The translations under genes and the position numbers were made by a program. This document shows positions 13,822 to 20,837 of a stretch of 64,000 nucleotides of DNA, piece after piece; position 1 is the stretch's first letter; each line of letters begins with the position of its first letter. The notes under the pieces were generated by a model. That model saw only the letters and a list, made by a program, of their open reading frames with translations, had not been told where the DNA came from and did not search any database. Source of the stretch: Actinomadura macrotermitis (GTDB taxonomy: Bacteria > Actinomycetota > Actinomycetes > Streptosporangiales > Streptosporangiaceae); NCBI RefSeq assembly GCF_009604375.1, contig NZ_WEGH01000001.1, forward strand, positions 496,001 to 560,000, given 5' to 3'.

Positions 13822-14421
13822 TTACTTGTCCCCCTTCGGGCCGAGGAGCACCGCGTCGCGGTCGTCGTTCTCGGCCAGCAGGACCTTCACGGTCTCGCGC
13901 ATCGAGGTGGGCAGGTTCTTGCCCACGTAGTCGGCGCGGATCGGCAGCTCGCGGTGGCCGCGGTCGACCAGCACGGCCAGCTGGACCGCGCGCGGGCGGC
14001 CGAGGTCGTTCAGCGCGTCCAGGGCGGCGCGCACGGTGCGGCCGGAGAACAGCACGTCGTCGACCAGCACGACGACGCGGTCGTCGATGCCGGCGGCGGG
14101 CAGCTCGGTGCGGCCGAGCGCGCGGGCGGGCTTCATCCGCAGGTCGTCGCGGTACATGGTGACGTCCAGCGAGCCCCAGGGCACCGGCCGTCCCTCGACC
14201 TCGCGCAGCGCCTCGGCCAGGCGCTCGGCGAGGGTCACCCCGCGGGTCTGGATGCCGAGCAGGACCACGTCGTGGCCGCCCTTGGTGCGTTCGAGGATCT
14301 CGTGCGCGATCCGGGTCAGCGCGCGCCGGATGTCGGGGCCCTCCAGAACGGCCTTGGGCCGGGGGTCACCGTCCGCCACGCGCGCCTCGGCCGGGTCGTC
14401 CGGCCTTTGGGCAGCATTCAC
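13822..14421 (-). CDS. pyrR: Bifunctional pyr operon regulator / uracil phosphoribosyltransferase
   Basis: Senses UMP and binds pyr leader RNA; many members also convert uracil to UMP. The 199 residues have the PRPP-binding signature [19 protein letters not shown] in the second half and the LLGIQTRGV flexible-loop region earlier. It is the first gene of the eight-gene pyr operon. The GTG start at 14421 has a strong AAAGGAGG site, part of which sits in a hairpin matching the PyrR-binding element. The protein may therefore repress its own translation, and perhaps the whole operon, when UMP is plentiful. Confidence 0.96.
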   Translation of the reverse strand: MNAAQRPDDPAEARVADGDPRPKAVLEGPDIRRALTRIAHEILERTKGGHDVVLLGIQTRGVTLAERLAEALREVEGRPVPWGSLDVTMYRDDLRMKPARALGRTELPAAGIDDRVVVLVDDVLFSGRTVRAALDALNDLGRPRAVQLAVLVDRGHRELPIRADYVGKNLPTSMRETVKVLLAENDDRDAVLLGPKGDK

Positions 14422-14432
14422 CGCCGAAACCT

Positions 14433-14464
14433 CCTTTCCCGCCTCACGGGACGGGTCTTAAAGG
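14433..14464 (-). promoter_or_regulatory. PyrR-binding RNA hairpin over the pyrR ribosome binding site
   Basis: On the minus strand the leader reads CCTTT-AAGA-CCCGTC, loop CCGTGA, GGCGGG-AAAGG. CCCGTC pairs with GGCGGG (one G-U pair) and CCTTT pairs with AAAGG across a one-sided bulge. This is the bulged stem-loop layout known for PyrR-binding loops, and the GTGAGG loop region resembles actinobacterial examples. The 3' AAAGG belongs to the pyrR Shine-Dalgarno sequence, so stabilising this hairpin would block initiation. No terminator is seen between it and the gene, favouring translational control over attenuation. Confidence 0.75.
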
Positions 14465-14570
14465 ACGCCTTGTCCCCCTCACCGTAGCAGCCCCCCTCCG
14501 CTGCCCTGTTTCCAGTATGCGGTCATCGTCCCTGGTGAAAGGGGTCACACCGGCGCGCGGGAGGGTACGG

Positions 14571-14594
14571 GAAGGGCCTGGCGCCAGGCCCTTC
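14571..14594. repeat. Perfect 24-bp palindrome in the pyrR-bldD intergenic region
   Basis: GAAGGGCCTGGC is followed directly by its reverse complement, giving a 24-bp perfect palindrome. It lies about 150 bp upstream of pyrR and about 80 bp upstream of the bldD -35 box. There is no T tract on either side, so it looks more like an operator or a cruciform/hairpin than a terminator. Confidence 0.6.
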
Positions 14595-14675
14595 GGGCCG
14601 GTGCCGCGGCGGGCCGCCGGGGTCCGGGCGACCCCGGCGGAGACCTGCGGATTCGACCGCTTTTTTCCAATCGGC

Positions 14676-14704
14676 TTGACCTGGGGCCGTCCCCGTTTTA
14701 CCGT
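14676..14704 (+). promoter_or_regulatory. Candidate bldD promoter
   Basis: TTGACC (14676-14681) and TACCGT (14699-14704, fitting the actinobacterial TANNNT pattern) are 17 nt apart. The predicted start is near 14711, leaving a leader of about 120 nt before the bldD ATG. Confidence 0.6.
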
Positions 14705-14717
14705 CACTGTCCGTAAC
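14703..14717 (+). promoter_or_regulatory. Candidate BldD operator (autoregulatory)
   Basis: GTCACTGTCCGTAAC keeps both half-sites (TNAC and GTNA) of the published BldD consensus NTNACNCWGNGTNAN at the right spacing, with two mismatches in the centre. It overlaps the end of the -10 box and the predicted start point, a position suited to repression of bldD by its own product. Confidence 0.5.
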
Positions 14718-14767
14718 CATCCCTGGAGACGGGGCTCCGAGGCCGGAACGCCTCGCCGCACCGCCTC

Positions 14768-14790
14768 CCCCCGGCCGGCCCGGCCGGGGG
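14768..14790 (+). repeat. GC-rich inverted repeat in the bldD leader
   Basis: CCCCCGGCCGG and its reverse complement are separated by one base. The hairpin would form in the bldD mRNA leader about 40 nt before the start codon and could influence translation or mRNA stability. Confidence 0.5.
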
Positions 14791-14829
14791 CCCGTGAACG
14801 ACGACCAAAGTGAGCCTGGGGGGCCGCAA

Positions 14830-15324
14830 ATGCCGTCTGAATACGCTAAGGCTCTCGGCGCGCGCCTGCGCGCCATCCGCACCCAGCAGGGCCTGTCCCT
14901 GCACGGAGTGGAGGAGAAGTCCCGCGGCCGCTGGAAGGCCGTCGTCGTGGGTTCGTACGAGCGGGGCGACCGCGCCGTCACCGTTCAGAAGCTGGCCGAG
15001 CTCGCCGATTTCTACGGCGTGCCGGTCTCCGAGTTGCTGCCCGGCGGAGCCGCGCCGAGCCCGCTCGGGCCTACGCCCAAGCTCGTCATCGACCTTGAGC
15101 GCCTGCAGCAGCTTCCGAAGGACAAGGCCGGTCCCCTCGCCCGCTACGCCGCGACGATCCAGAGCCAGCGGGGCGACTACAACGGAAAGGTCCTGTCCAT
15201 CCGTCAGGAGGACCTGCGATCGCTCGCGGTCATCTATGACAAGTCCCCGACCGAGCTGACCGAGGAGCTGATCGGCTGGGGCGTGCTGGACCCGGAGGCG
15301 CGGCGCGCCGTCGAGTCCTTCTGA
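14830..15324 (+). CDS. bldD: BldD developmental master regulator
   Basis: DNA-binding repressor that, when dimerised by cyclic di-GMP, holds back sporulation genes in filamentous actinomycetes. The N-terminal helix-turn-helix is very well conserved (ALGARLRAIRTQQGLSLHGVEEKS, then VVVGSYERGDRAVTVQKLAELADFYGVPVSELLPG). The C-terminal domain carries the basic and aspartate-containing SQRGDYNGKVLSIRQEDL segment expected for c-di-GMP binding. A GTG at 14794 is in frame, but ATG 14830 gives the usual MPSEYAK start and 164 residues. Its place next to the pyr operon is the normal actinobacterial arrangement. Confidence 0.96.
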   Translation: MPSEYAKALGARLRAIRTQQGLSLHGVEEKSRGRWKAVVVGSYERGDRAVTVQKLAELADFYGVPVSELLPGGAAPSPLGPTPKLVIDLERLQQLPKDKAGPLARYAATIQSQRGDYNGKVLSIRQEDLRSLAVIYDKSPTELTEELIGWGVLDPEARRAVESF

Positions 15325-15344
15325 TCACCGGCCGGACCCCATCG

Positions 15345-15373
15345 GGCTGAGGCGTCCCCCTGTCGCCTCAGCC
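15345..15373. terminator. Convergent terminator after bldD
   Basis: GGCTGAGGCG (15345-15354) pairs perfectly with CGCCTCAGCC (15364-15373) around a 9-nt loop. It follows the bldD stop by 21 nt and overlaps the last codons of the convergent MFS gene. A second GC-rich hairpin follows at about 15388-15417 inside that gene's end. Confidence 0.7.
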
Positions 15374-16816
15374 GCCGAACGATGTTCGGGGCCTCCGCGG
15401 ACACGTCCGCGGGGGCCCTGTCCGTTCTGCGGGCTCCTCAGGGCCGTCCAGGGACCTGCGGCGGGGCGCCACCAGCGCCAGCACCAGCACCGCCGCCATC
15501 AGCGCGGCGCTGACCGCGAACCCGAGCGTGAAGCCGCCCTCGGTGGGCGGGCCGCCCGCGGTGACCGCCGACGCGGCCACGATCACGGCGCTGACCTGGG
15601 TGCCGAGCGAGGCGCCGACCGTCCGCACCAGGGTGTTGACGCCGGTCGCCACCCCCGTCTGCTCCGCCTCCACCGCCGCGACCACCAGGTTCGCCACGGC
15701 CGCGTAGGCGAGGCCGAGGCCGATCCCGCGCGCGACGCCGCCCGCGTACAGCTGCCACATGGCCGCGTGCCGGAGCGCCACGAAGGCGTAGCCGCCGCCG
15801 GTGAGGACGGCCCCGGCCAGCAGCACGCCGCGCGACCCGAGCCGGCGGTCCAGCAGCCCGGCGCTCATCCCGGCCGCCGTCATCGCGGCGCTCGCCGGCA
15901 GCTGCAGCAGCGCGGCCTGGGTGGCGGTGCCGCCGAACCCGGTGCCGCGCGGGAGCTGGACCAGCAGCGGGAACAGCACGCCGCCCGCCATCAGCGCGTA
16001 GCCCGACAGCAGGGAGGCGGCGTTGGCCGTCCAGACGCCGCGGCGGCGCATCAGCCGGGGGTCGACCAGCGGCTCGGCGACGCGCGTCTCCACCCACAGC
16101 CACAGCGCCGCGAGCGCGGCGGCGAGGCCGAGCAGGCCGAGGACGCCGGGCGAGGCCCAGCCCCAGGACATGCCCTGGGTGAGCGCGGTGAGCGCGGCGA
16201 CCAGCCAGCCGGCGAACAGCGCCGCGCCCCACCAGTCGATCCGCGCGCCGGCCCGCGGCGGCGACGCGGGAACGATCCACCAGGCGGCCAGCGCGGCCGG
16301 GACGAGCCCGGCGACCGGCACCCACAGCAGCCACCGCCAGCCGAGATGGTCGATGACCGGCCCGGCCAGGCACCAGGAGATCGCGCCGCCGAGGCCGAGC
16401 ATCGAGGACATCAGGCCGATCGCCGACGCGGTCCGGGCGGGCGGGAAGACCTCCCGGATGATGGTGTAGGCGAGCGGGAAGACGCCGCCGCCGATGCCGC
16501 CGAGCGCCCGGCCGGCCAGCATCACCGGCAGCGTCGTCGCGCAGGCGGCCACCACCATGCCGGCGGTGGCGACGGCGAGCACGATCAGCAGCACCCGGCG
16601 CGGGCCGTACAGGTCGCCGAGGCGGCCGGTGACCGGCGTGGACACCGCGGCCGACAGCGTCATCGCGGTGAGCGCCCAGGCCGCCCCGGCCGGGGTGGTG
16701 CGCAGGCCGTGCTGGAGCAGCGGCAGCGCGGGCGTGACGACGGCCATCGACAGCGAGTAGGCCATCATGCCGAGGAAGGCCAGCAGCGGCACCAGGGCCC
16801 GCCCGCCACGCACCAC
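15368..16816 (-). CDS. MFS drug-efflux-type transporter (DHA2-like)
   Basis: Integral membrane exporter of the major facilitator superfamily. The 482 residues are mostly hydrophobic helices, with the MFS motif GRLGDLYGPRRVLL between helices 2 and 3 and the antiporter-type GGAISWCLAGPVIDHLGWRWLLWVPVAG segment in helix 5-6, typical of the 14-helix DHA2 family. The last 30 or so residues are basic, proline-rich and encoded within terminator-like hairpins, so the exact C-terminus may be recent. It stands alone, convergent with bldD. The substrate cannot be told. Confidence 0.85.
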   Translation of the reverse strand: MVRGGRALVPLLAFLGMMAYSLSMAVVTPALPLLQHGLRTTPAGAAWALTAMTLSAAVSTPVTGRLGDLYGPRRVLLIVLAVATAGMVVAACATTLPVMLAGRALGGIGGGVFPLAYTIIREVFPPARTASAIGLMSSMLGLGGAISWCLAGPVIDHLGWRWLLWVPVAGLVPAALAAWWIVPASPPRAGARIDWWGAALFAGWLVAALTALTQGMSWGWASPGVLGLLGLAAALAALWLWVETRVAEPLVDPRLMRRRGVWTANAASLLSGYALMAGGVLFPLLVQLPRGTGFGGTATQAALLQLPASAAMTAAGMSAGLLDRRLGSRGVLLAGAVLTGGGYAFVALRHAAMWQLYAGGVARGIGLGLAYAAVANLVVAAVEAEQTGVATGVNTLVRTVGASLGTQVSAVIVAASAVTAGGPPTEGGFTLGFAVSAALMAAVLVLALVAPRRRSLDGPEEPAERTGPPRTCPRRPRTSFGG

Positions 16817-16887
16817 AGCCGTCCCGCCCTTCCGCTCGCCGCGACAACGCTCTCATACCGCCATAAAGCGGAAGAACACCGGTGACG

Positions 16888-17901
16888 TCAGAGGACGCGG
16901 CGACGGGACAGGTACGCGAACGCGGCGATGCCCGGTGGCAGCGCGCCCCAGAACGTCACCAGCCGGAAGCCGAGGGCGGCGCCGAGCGCGGGCGCGGCCG
17001 GGACGCCGCCGAGGACCAGGCCCGCCGTCATCACCACCTCGGTCGAGCCGATCCCGTTCGGCGCCGGCAGCAGCGCGGCCAGGGTGGTGACGAGCATGTA
17101 CACCACCAGCACGCTCCCCGGCCCCATCCGCACGCCGAGGGCGCGCAGCATCGCGTACAGGGTGAGGGCGTTCAGCGCCGGCAGCGCGAGCGCGCCGAGC
17201 CAGAGGCCGGCCGCCCGGCCCCGGTGCGCGGCGACGGCGCGGACGGCGAGCATGTCGGCGGCGATCCGCGCGCGCAGGCCGCGCGCGAGGCGGCGGGCGC
17301 GCCGGGCGCCGTCCCGCCGGGTCAGCCAGAACGCCAGCAGCGCGCAGCCGAGGCCGAGGACGATCAGCACGGCGCCGGCCGGCACGGGCCCGCTCCACGC
17401 CGCGTCCGGCGCCGGGCGCCAGTCGCTCCACCGCTCGGTGGCGCGCCGCCACCCGGCCGGCGCGGCCGGCAGCGAGGCGAGCAGGTACAGCACGCGGGCC
17501 ACGCCGGCCGCGAGGCCCATCAGCAGGAACACGCCCACGATCTCGCCCGTGTTCAGCCCCTCGCGGCGCAGGTAGCGGATGTAGACCGCGGCCCCGGCGC
17601 CGGGGACCGGGCTCACCCCGGTGACCGCGAACTGCACGCCGATCAGGCGCCCGGGACCCGGCCGCACCCGCATCGAGCCGTACTGCATGCCGAGGGCGGC
17701 GATCCAGGTGGCGGCGTTGGCCGCCAGCCCGGCCGCCACCCACGCCGGGTCGGCGCCCGCCAGGCTGCGCACGCCCGCCTCGACCGTCTCCCACTGGCCG
17801 ACCGCGAGCGCGACCGTCAGCGCGATGACGCCCGCCGTCACCGCCAGGCGGAGCCGCGCCGCCCAGCGGGGCGGCGCGACGACGGCCTGCGCGGTGTCCA
17901 T
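16888..17901 (-). CDS. Flippase-like / lysylphosphatidylglycerol synthase TM-domain protein
   Basis: Multi-pass membrane protein resembling the UPF0104 (AglD/MprF N-terminal-like) family, whose members are thought to flip lipids. About eight hydrophobic helices are seen, with the family's PVPGAGAAVYIRYLRREGLNTGE loop near residue 95-115 and LPAPNGIGSTEVVMTAGLVLGGV near residue 265-290. The frame is open to 18033, but ATG 17901 (MDTAQAVV) gives a better-placed first helix and 337 residues. No catalytic lysyltransferase domain is attached, so lipid lysinylation is unlikely. The product is otherwise uncharacterised. Confidence 0.75.
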   Translation of the reverse strand: MDTAQAVVAPPRWAARLRLAVTAGVIALTVALAVGQWETVEAGVRSLAGADPAWVAAGLAANAATWIAALGMQYGSMRVRPGPGRLIGVQFAVTGVSPVPGAGAAVYIRYLRREGLNTGEIVGVFLLMGLAAGVARVLYLLASLPAAPAGWRRATERWSDWRPAPDAAWSGPVPAGAVLIVLGLGCALLAFWLTRRDGARRARRLARGLRARIAADMLAVRAVAAHRGRAAGLWLGALALPALNALTLYAMLRALGVRMGPGSVLVVYMLVTTLAALLPAPNGIGSTEVVMTAGLVLGGVPAAPALGAALGFRLVTFWGALPPGIAAFAYLSRRRVL

Positions 17902-18060
17902 GTGCCGGTGAACGCCGGAGCGCCCCGCCGCGTTCCAGGATGCCCTGGCCGGCCCGCCAGTGCCCCGGCAGCACGGCCTCGCGGCCACCCAAAAGGCACC
18001 ACCCAGGAGCCGCACTCCCGCCCCGTAACGCACACGTGGGCGGCGTCACTTCACAGAAAG

Positions 18061-18115
18061 GCGCCGCCGCTGGGACCAGAGCCCGGGGGGTGAGCTCTGG
18101 TGCCAGCGGCGGCGC
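18061..18115 (-). terminator. Long hairpin downstream of the HEPN gene
   Basis: Arms of 22 nt (18061-18082 and 18094-18115) pair with one mismatch around an 11-nt loop. On the minus strand the hairpin is followed by CTTTCTG, so it could end the transcript of the gene at 18210-18734. The remaining gap 17902-18209 shows no other gene or clear signal. Confidence 0.65.
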
Positions 18116-18209
18116 GGCCGGGGTCGCGCTGCCGCCCGCTGATGAGGAGAGCGGCGGCGGCCTGTCCCGGCCATGGGTGGACGGCCTCACCAAAGGGGGA
18201 GGGCGGCCG

Positions 18210-18734
18210 TCACACGGCCCGGATGTCGGTGACGGGCAGGGGGTCGGCGGCGGGGAGGGTGGGCTGGCTGGTGACGCCGAGGGTGTCCTCGACGAGGGTG
18301 ACGAAGACGTCGGCGTCGTGCAGGAGGTCGTCGGCCTCGCGCGGGTTCACCGCGCGGGGCAGGCCCGCCTCGGCGGCGGCGCGCTTGTCGGCGCCGGCGG
18401 CGAAGAAGGCGGCCCACTCCCGCAGGGCGGGCTCGGCCTCGGGCAGCAGCACCCACACGCTGCGGGGGCGGCCCCGGCGCGGCGGGTCGACCGACCCCTT
18501 GGCGGTGAGGACGGCCGCGGCGGCGCGCAGGGCGGCCAGGTGGGCGCAGACATAGCGGACCGCGGGCGAGGTCGCCTCGGCGGCCTCGGCCAGGCTCATC
18601 CGGGCCGAGCGCAGCTGGCCCACCGCCGTGCGGGCCGGCCGCGGCGCCGGAAGCGGACGGGGGGACGGGGCCGGCGGCGGGCCACCGGGGCGCGCCGCGG
18701 CGCGGGCGCCGTGGTCGTTCGTCGTGCCGGACAT
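18210..18734 (-). CDS. SAV_6107-family HEPN-domain protein under an SOS box
   Basis: Small helical protein of the actinobacterial SAV_6107 family, annotated as HEPN-domain; its function is not known. With ATG 18734 (preceded by GGAAGGAGG) it has 174 residues. Residues 1-40 are Pro/Ala-rich and probably disordered. The conserved body runs from SLAEAAEATSPAVRYVCAHL through EWAAFFAAGADKRAAAEAGL to the NPREADDLLHDADVF segment. R60-x4-H65 (RYVCAH) fits the R-x4-6-H pattern that is catalytic in RNase-type HEPN proteins, but it lies early in the domain, so nuclease activity is only a possibility. A perfect LexA box lies 141 bp upstream on the same strand, implying induction by DNA damage. Confidence 0.75.
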   Translation of the reverse strand: MSGTTNDHGARAAARPGGPPPAPSPRPLPAPRPARTAVGQLRSARMSLAEAAEATSPAVRYVCAHLAALRAAAAVLTAKGSVDPPRRGRPRSVWVLLPEAEPALREWAAFFAAGADKRAAAEAGLPRAVNPREADDLLHDADVFVTLVEDTLGVTSQPTLPAADPLPVTDIRAV

Positions 18735-18874
18735 GGTGCCTCCTTCCGGGGCTCGGGCCGGCCGGGCGGAGAGCTTCCCCTCACCCCGCCCGGCCGTCCG
18801 TCCCGCCGAGGCCGTCGCGCGCACGGTCTCGGCGGGGACGTCGCCCTGGCACGGGCCGCGAGTCCCGTACCACG

Positions 18875-18890
18875 TCGAACATAGGTTCGA
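18875..18890 (-). promoter_or_regulatory. LexA (SOS) operator
   Basis: TCGAACATAGGTTCGA matches the mycobacterial/Bacillus-type SOS box TCGAAC-N4-GTTCGA in every defined position. The palindrome extends one more base pair on each side (18874-18891), and a second outer pair extends it to 18873-18892. It lies just downstream of a candidate minus-strand promoter, where bound LexA would block transcription toward the HEPN gene. Confidence 0.8.
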
Positions 18891-18897
18891 CGCATTC

Positions 18898-18928
18898 ACA
18901 GTAAACCCGCCGGACGGCGATTCGTCAA
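18898..18928 (-). promoter_or_regulatory. Candidate promoter of the HEPN gene
   Basis: On the minus strand TTGACG (18923-18928) is followed after 17 nt by TTTACT (18900-18905); an overlapping TACTGT at 18898-18903 also fits TANNNT. The LexA box begins about 8 nt downstream. The leader from here to ATG 18734 is about 150 nt and shows no other gene. Confidence 0.5.
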
Positions 18929-19043
18929 TGCGTTCGAACAGGTGCCGCCACCCTCCGCGATCACACTGATGATCGCGCAGGTCAGCGGCCCGCATCCAGG
19001 AGAACACCGGGGTCTGACATTTTCGGCTCGCGCAGCGGCGCGG

Positions 19044-19217
19044 TCACCCGGCGTCAGGGCGGACCAGGGCCTGGGCCACGATCACCCGGGCCCCGTCGAA
19101 CGTCAGGGCCGGGGAGCCGTGCAGCTCGTACCCCGCGGCGAGCAGGTCGCTGACCCGCGCGCAGAACTCCGCGTCGTCGGGGCCGGTGAGGACGCGGTAA
19201 CGAAGATCGTTTGTCAT
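19044..19217 (-). CDS. Small DUF1737-type protein
   Basis: A 57-residue frame beginning MTNDLRYRVLTGPDDAEFC and ending VIVAQALVRPDAG. The pattern of a short strand, VSDLLAAGYELHGSPALTF, and a final IVAQALV strand fits the DUF1737 family of small proteins of unknown function. The start is supported by a TAACCT box 6 nt upstream of the ATG, the leaderless layout common in this window. Codon use is strongly GC3 like its neighbours. It follows the LysR gene's stop by 4 nt, but its own promoter overlaps that gene's 3' end. Confidence 0.65.
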   Translation of the reverse strand: MTNDLRYRVLTGPDDAEFCARVSDLLAAGYELHGSPALTFDGARVIVAQALVRPDAG

Positions 19218-19221
19218 GCGC

Positions 19222-20148
19222 TCAGGTTACGTAGCCGGCGGGCGCCCAGCTCGCGGCGTCCGGCGGGGCGGGCACCGGCAGCAGCGCGAGCAGGCGGCGC
19301 AGCGCCGGGGAGCCGTCGCCCGCCCGCCACAGCACGCACCAGGGGGCGAGCGGCACCGGGTCCACCAGGCGGATGCGGCGCAGCCCCGAGCCGGGCGGGA
19401 TCGGGATGCCCGCCTCACCGAGCGCGACCGCGGTGCGCTCGCGGGCGACCAGCTCGGCGTAGTGCCGCTGGCCCACGGCGGGCTCGACGAACCGGATCGG
19501 CACGCCGAAGTGCCCGGCCAGCCGGGTCAGGAACGCGGTGGACTCGACCGCCCCCTCCCCCGGGTCGGGCATCACCACGCCCGGCAGGTCGGCCGGGCGC
19601 AGCTCGCCGGACTCCGCGAGCGGGTGGTCCTCGCCGACGTAGGCGTGCATCGGCTCCAGGTGGACGAGCCGGCAGTCGATCCCGGCGGGACGCCCGGGCA
19701 GGTCGTGCGCCTGCCCGAAGGCGGCGTCGATCTCCCCGCCGCGCAGCGCGGGCAGCGCCCGGGCGAGCCCCTGGCGCATGCTCGGCTCGATCCGCAGGGC
19801 CGGGTCGCGGTCCAGGGCGGCGCGCAGCAGCCGGATGGGGCTGAACCGCTCGTCGTAGACGTCCACCCGCAGCCGGGCGGGCTCGCGGACCGCGCCGACG
19901 GCGGCGTCGAACGCGGTGAGCGCGGCGCGGGCGAGGGGCAGCAGCCGGGCGCCCGCGCCGGTCAGCTCGACCCGGCGGGTGGTGCGCTCGAACAGCGGCA
20001 CGCCGAGGGCCTCCTCCAGGCGGCGGACGCGCTTGGACAGGGCCTGCTGGGTCAGGAACAGCCGCGCGGCCGCCCGGCCGAAGTGCATCTCGTCGGCGGC
20101 GGCGACGAAGGCCCGCAGGCCCGGGATGTCGGCGTCCACGCCGCCCAT
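19222..20148 (-). CDS. LysR-family transcriptional regulator
   Basis: The N-terminal winged helix-turn-helix is clear: [59 protein letters not shown]. The rest is the two-lobed LysR effector domain. The frame is open to 20199, but ATG 20148 ([11 protein letters not shown]) gives the usual length before the HTH and 308 residues. It is divergent from clpP, with an 81-bp region between, and a short perfect inverted repeat lies 9 bp upstream of this start. LysR proteins usually act on the divergent gene, so clpP is a plausible target. The effector is unknown. Confidence 0.9.
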   Translation of the reverse strand: MGGVDADIPGLRAFVAAADEMHFGRAAARLFLTQQALSKRVRRLEEALGVPLFERTTRRVELTGAGARLLPLARAALTAFDAAVGAVREPARLRVDVYDERFSPIRLLRAALDRDPALRIEPSMRQGLARALPALRGGEIDAAFGQAHDLPGRPAGIDCRLVHLEPMHAYVGEDHPLAESGELRPADLPGVVMPDPGEGAVESTAFLTRLAGHFGVPIRFVEPAVGQRHYAELVARERTAVALGEAGIPIPPGSGLRRIRLVDPVPLAPWCVLWRAGDGSPALRRLLALLPVPAPPDAASWAPAGYVT

Positions 20149-20156
20149 TGTGTTCC

Positions 20157-20171
20157 ACAACCCGTGGTTGT
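20157..20171. promoter_or_regulatory. Candidate LysR-type operator between lysR and clpP
   Basis: ACAACC-CGT-GGTTGT is a perfect inverted repeat that includes a T-N11-A-like layout. It sits between the divergent LysR gene and clpP. TTGACA also occurs right beside it on the minus strand. This is the only symmetric element seen in the region. Confidence 0.4.
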
Positions 20172-20229
20172 CAATCCGGCGGAAAGACTTGTTGGACATG
20201 CGCGCTGAGCTGCGGATTCACTGACGGCC

Positions 20230-20808
20230 ATGACGACCGACATCCCTGCCTCCCTCACCCCCGACGTGTTCCATCGGCTGCTGCGGCAGCGCATCGTCTT
20301 CCTCGGGCAGCAGGTCGACGACGAGATCGCCAACCGGCTCTGCGCCGAGATCCTGCTGCTGTCGGCCGAGGACCGGCACCGCGACATCCACCTGTACATC
20401 AACTCGCCCGGCGGCTCGGTCACCGCGGGCATGGCCATCTACGACGTCATGCAGTACGTCCCGAACGACGTGGCGACGCTGTCGCTCGGCTTCACCGCGT
20501 CCATGGGCCAGTTCCTGCTCTGCGCGGGCGCGCCGGGCAAGCGGTACGCGCTGCCGCACGCGAGCATCCTGATGCACCAGCCGTCGGGCGGCATCGGCGG
20601 CACCGCCTCCGACGTCACCATCCAGGCCCGGCACATGCTGGAGACCAAGCGGCTGATGCAGCGGCTGATCGCCGGGCACACCGGGCAGAGCGTCGAGCGG
20701 ATCGAGGCCGACTCCGACCGCGACCGGTACTTCACCGCCGAGGAGGCCCGCGAGTACGGCTTCGTCGACCAGGTCGTGCGCACCGCGCCCGAGGTTCTGG
20801 CGGCCTGA
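20230..20808 (+). CDS. clpP: ATP-dependent Clp protease proteolytic subunit
   Basis: Serine peptidase that forms the 14-subunit degradation chamber used with ClpX or ClpC. The 192 residues show the catalytic triad: S91 in GFTASMGQFLL, H116 in ILMHQPSGG and D165 in DSDRDRYFTAEEA. The oligomer handle DVTIQARHMLETKRLMQ is intact. Actinomycetes usually carry several ClpP paralogues. This one stands alone without a partner clpP or clpX, beside a LysR gene, so it is probably an accessory, regulated copy (the ClpP3 type is possible). No clear ribosome binding site precedes the ATG. Confidence 0.93.
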   Translation: MTTDIPASLTPDVFHRLLRQRIVFLGQQVDDEIANRLCAEILLLSAEDRHRDIHLYINSPGGSVTAGMAIYDVMQYVPNDVATLSLGFTASMGQFLLCAGAPGKRYALPHASILMHQPSGGIGGTASDVTIQARHMLETKRLMQRLIAGHTGQSVERIEADSDRDRYFTAEEAREYGFVDQVVRTAPEVLAA

Positions 20809-20837
20809 GGGGTAGGTTCCGCCCTAAAGTGCTGCCC

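Noticed and set aside
14534..14548. GGTGA-AAGGGG-TCAC as a second BldD site
   Set aside because: The half-sites are in the opposite orientation to the BldD consensus (TNAC...GTNA), so it does not fit; it may be an unrelated inverted repeat.
14444..14761. 105-codon minus-strand frame upstream of pyrR
   Set aside because: It covers the PyrR leader, the 24-bp palindrome and the bldD promoter and is Arg/Pro-rich without a ribosome binding site; it is better explained as non-coding regulatory DNA.
18931..18938. GTTCGAAC near the LexA box as a second SOS operator
   Set aside because: The two half-sites abut with no 4-nt spacer, so it does not match the consensus.
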